Shown here piece by piece: positions 6,610 through 7,602 of a DNA stretch of 7,602 nt. The first letter of the stretch is position 1; every line of letters starts with the position of its first letter. Where the stretch lies: the NCBI GenBank assembly GCA_965602795.1, contig CBFCZR010000079.1, positions 1 to 7,602 of the forward strand. The letters run 5' to 3'. The stretch is from Bathyarchaeum sp965602795 (GTDB lineage: Archaea > Thermoproteota > Bathyarchaeia > Bathyarchaeales > Bathyarchaeaceae). The position numbers and the translations under genes are program-made. A model generated the notes under the pieces. That model had not been told where the DNA came from and made no database searches. It worked only from the letters and a program-made list of their open reading frames with translations.

Positions 6610-7602
6610 TTAGGTTTTGGTTGGCTTTGTGAGTGCCTTCCACAGGTGGTCGTTGACGGGTCTGACAAGCCGTGTTTTTTCTCCTGTTTTGGTGACCAAG
6701 TTTCTTCCCAGCGAGGGCTCTGTTACCTCACCTATTACCGTGGATTGAATGCCCTTCTCGGATAAACTTCTGATTATCTTTTCTGTCTTATCTTGTTCGG
6801 TCACGATGAGAAGCGCGCCAGAGCTTATGAGCTGGAGAGGGTCAACATCAAAATGTGCGCAGATTTTACGTGTCTCTTCGGGAACCAAGATGTCTTCCTC
6901 ATTGACTGTGAAGCCGACGTTTGCGGCGTCAGCCAACTCATGTAAGCCGCCTGCTACGCCTCCTTCGGTTGGGTCGTGCATGGCTGAGACTCCTCCGGTT
7001 CTGAAGGCTGTGAGGGCGTCTTTCACTACGCTGATTTTTTCGAAGAAATTTTCTGCTTGGTTCAGGAAGTTTTCGTCAAAGACTTTTAGGAGCTGTGTTC
7101 GTCGGTCTGAAGCCAGTATGGCTGTTCCCTCTATCCCTGTTCCCTTTGTCAATATGATGCTGTCGCCTACTCTTACTCCTCCGCAAGTCACATACTTTCC
7201 TCCTTCGGCGACGCCTATGACGCATCCAGATACTATGGGACGTTCTATGCCCGGGGTGACTTCACAGTGTCCACCTACTATGGCGATGTTAAGTTGACTT
7301 GCAGCCTTGTCCATCTGGGTGCAAATCTTCTCCACGAGCTGGGCTGTGGAGTTCTTGGGTAACAGTATGATGGAGTTGAACCATCGGGGCTGAACTCCGC
7401 GGGTTGCCACATCGTTTGCGCTTACGTGAACGGCTAGCCATCCCAGCCACTTTTCGGCTCCGGTTATGGGGTCTGAAGACACTGCTAACAGCTGGTTTCC
7501 GGCTTGGATTATGGCTGCGTCTTCGCCTACTGACGGGCTGAGAATCACGTCGTCTCTTTTGGCTCCCAAGTTCCTGAAAACTATCTGCTCCAAAACCTTG
7601 TT
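6610..7602 (-). CDS. AIR synthase-related / HypE-like ATP-binding protein (5' end cut by window)
   Basis: The minus-strand frame is open from the window edge (7602) to TAA at 6612-6610, giving 330 residues. The only start-like codon near the edge is a TTG at 7593, and coding-like residues (NKV) continue before it. Relatives begin about a dozen residues earlier, so the true start probably lies outside. Counting codon 7593 as 1, the PurM/HypE/ThiL fold is shown by SVGEDAAII at 21-29 (metal/ATP site), SSDPITGAE at 39-47, HVSANDVATRGV at 56-67, VGGHCEV at 106-112, and MHDPTEGGVAGGLHELADAA at 205-224, followed by SSGALLIV at 257-264. The C terminus ends LTKPTKT and lacks the PRIC cysteine tail that HypE needs for thiocarboxamide transfer. 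It is therefore a HypE-like paralogue, not HypE, and probably phosphorylates or ATP-activates an unknown substrate. PurM and ThiL are less likely from motif wording. Confidence 0.85.
   Translation of the reverse strand, partial: NKVLEQIVFRNLGAKRDDVILSPSVGEDAAIIQAGNQLLAVSSDPITGAEKWLGWLAVHVSANDVATRGVQPRWFNSIILLPKNSTAQLVEKICTQMDKAASQLNIAIVGGHCEVTPGIERPIVSGCVIGVAEGGKYVTCGGVRVGDSIILTKGTGIEGTAILASDRRTQLLKVFDENFLNQAENFFEKISVVKDALTAFRTGGVSAMHDPTEGGVAGGLHELADAANVGFTVNEEDILVPEETRKICAHFDVDPLQLISSGALLIVTEQDKTEKIIRSLSEKGIQSTVIGEVTEPSLGRNLVTKTGEKTRLVRPVNDHLWKALTKPTKT

Noticed and set aside
6749..7297. 182-codon plus-strand ORF opposite the AIR-synthase gene
   Set aside because: It is antisense to a gene with clear family motifs, and its serine/proline/threonine-rich translation is typical of a shadow frame.
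1..7602. CRISPR arrays, insertion sequences, tRNA or rRNA genes
   Set aside because: I saw no regularly spaced repeats, inverted repeats flanking a transposase, tRNA cloverleaf in any gap, or rRNA-like sequence. Gene packing is tight with no gap over 150 bases.

Overview
The window reads as a piece of archaeal chromosome, most likely from a mesophilic or moderately thermophilic Thermoproteota/Bathyarchaeia-type genome; the lineage is inference. Supporting signs are archaeal-style promoters (a purine-rich BRE followed by an A/T-rich TATA element about 25 bases before the presumed transcript start), GGTGA-type and AGGAGG-type Shine-Dalgarno sites, heavy AGA/AGG arginine codon use in the first genes, and a mix of families common in archaea (short LsrF/DhnA-type aldolase, PF03706 membrane protein, HypE-like AIR synthase paralogue). 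No rRNA, tRNA, CRISPR array or mobile element was seen.

Left part (1-1922): the last codons of an unidentified gene overlap by ATGA with a class I aldolase of the LsrF family. A zinc-dependent medium-chain alcohol/polyol dehydrogenase follows after 27 bases. These look like one transcription unit for breakdown or rearrangement of a small (phospho)sugar. No other autoinducer-2 (lsr) gene is visible, so the AI-2 role of E. coli LsrF should not be carried over.

Middle part (1923-3673): a good TATA/BRE promoter drives a CorA-type magnesium channel, followed after 29 bases by a class II (zinc) aldolase/adducin-family enzyme. The corA reading frame is conserved upstream of its only canonical start (GTG at 2040), but that upstream stretch has no ATG, GTG or TTG.

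Right part (3674-7602): a promoter and a Shine-Dalgarno site precede pyrG (CTP synthase), whose glutaminase domain carries unusual changes in otherwise near-invariant motifs. A polytopic LPG-synthase-type/flippase-like membrane protein follows after a 145-base gap. It converges, 14 bases stop to stop, on a minus-strand AIR-synthase/HypE-like gene cut by the window edge.

Most of the window is ordinary metabolic housekeeping. The points most worth a second look are the corA start, the divergent glutaminase site of pyrG together with an abrupt base-composition change inside that gene, and the orphan LsrF-like aldolase/dehydrogenase pair. I did not find a convincing new defence or mobile system here.
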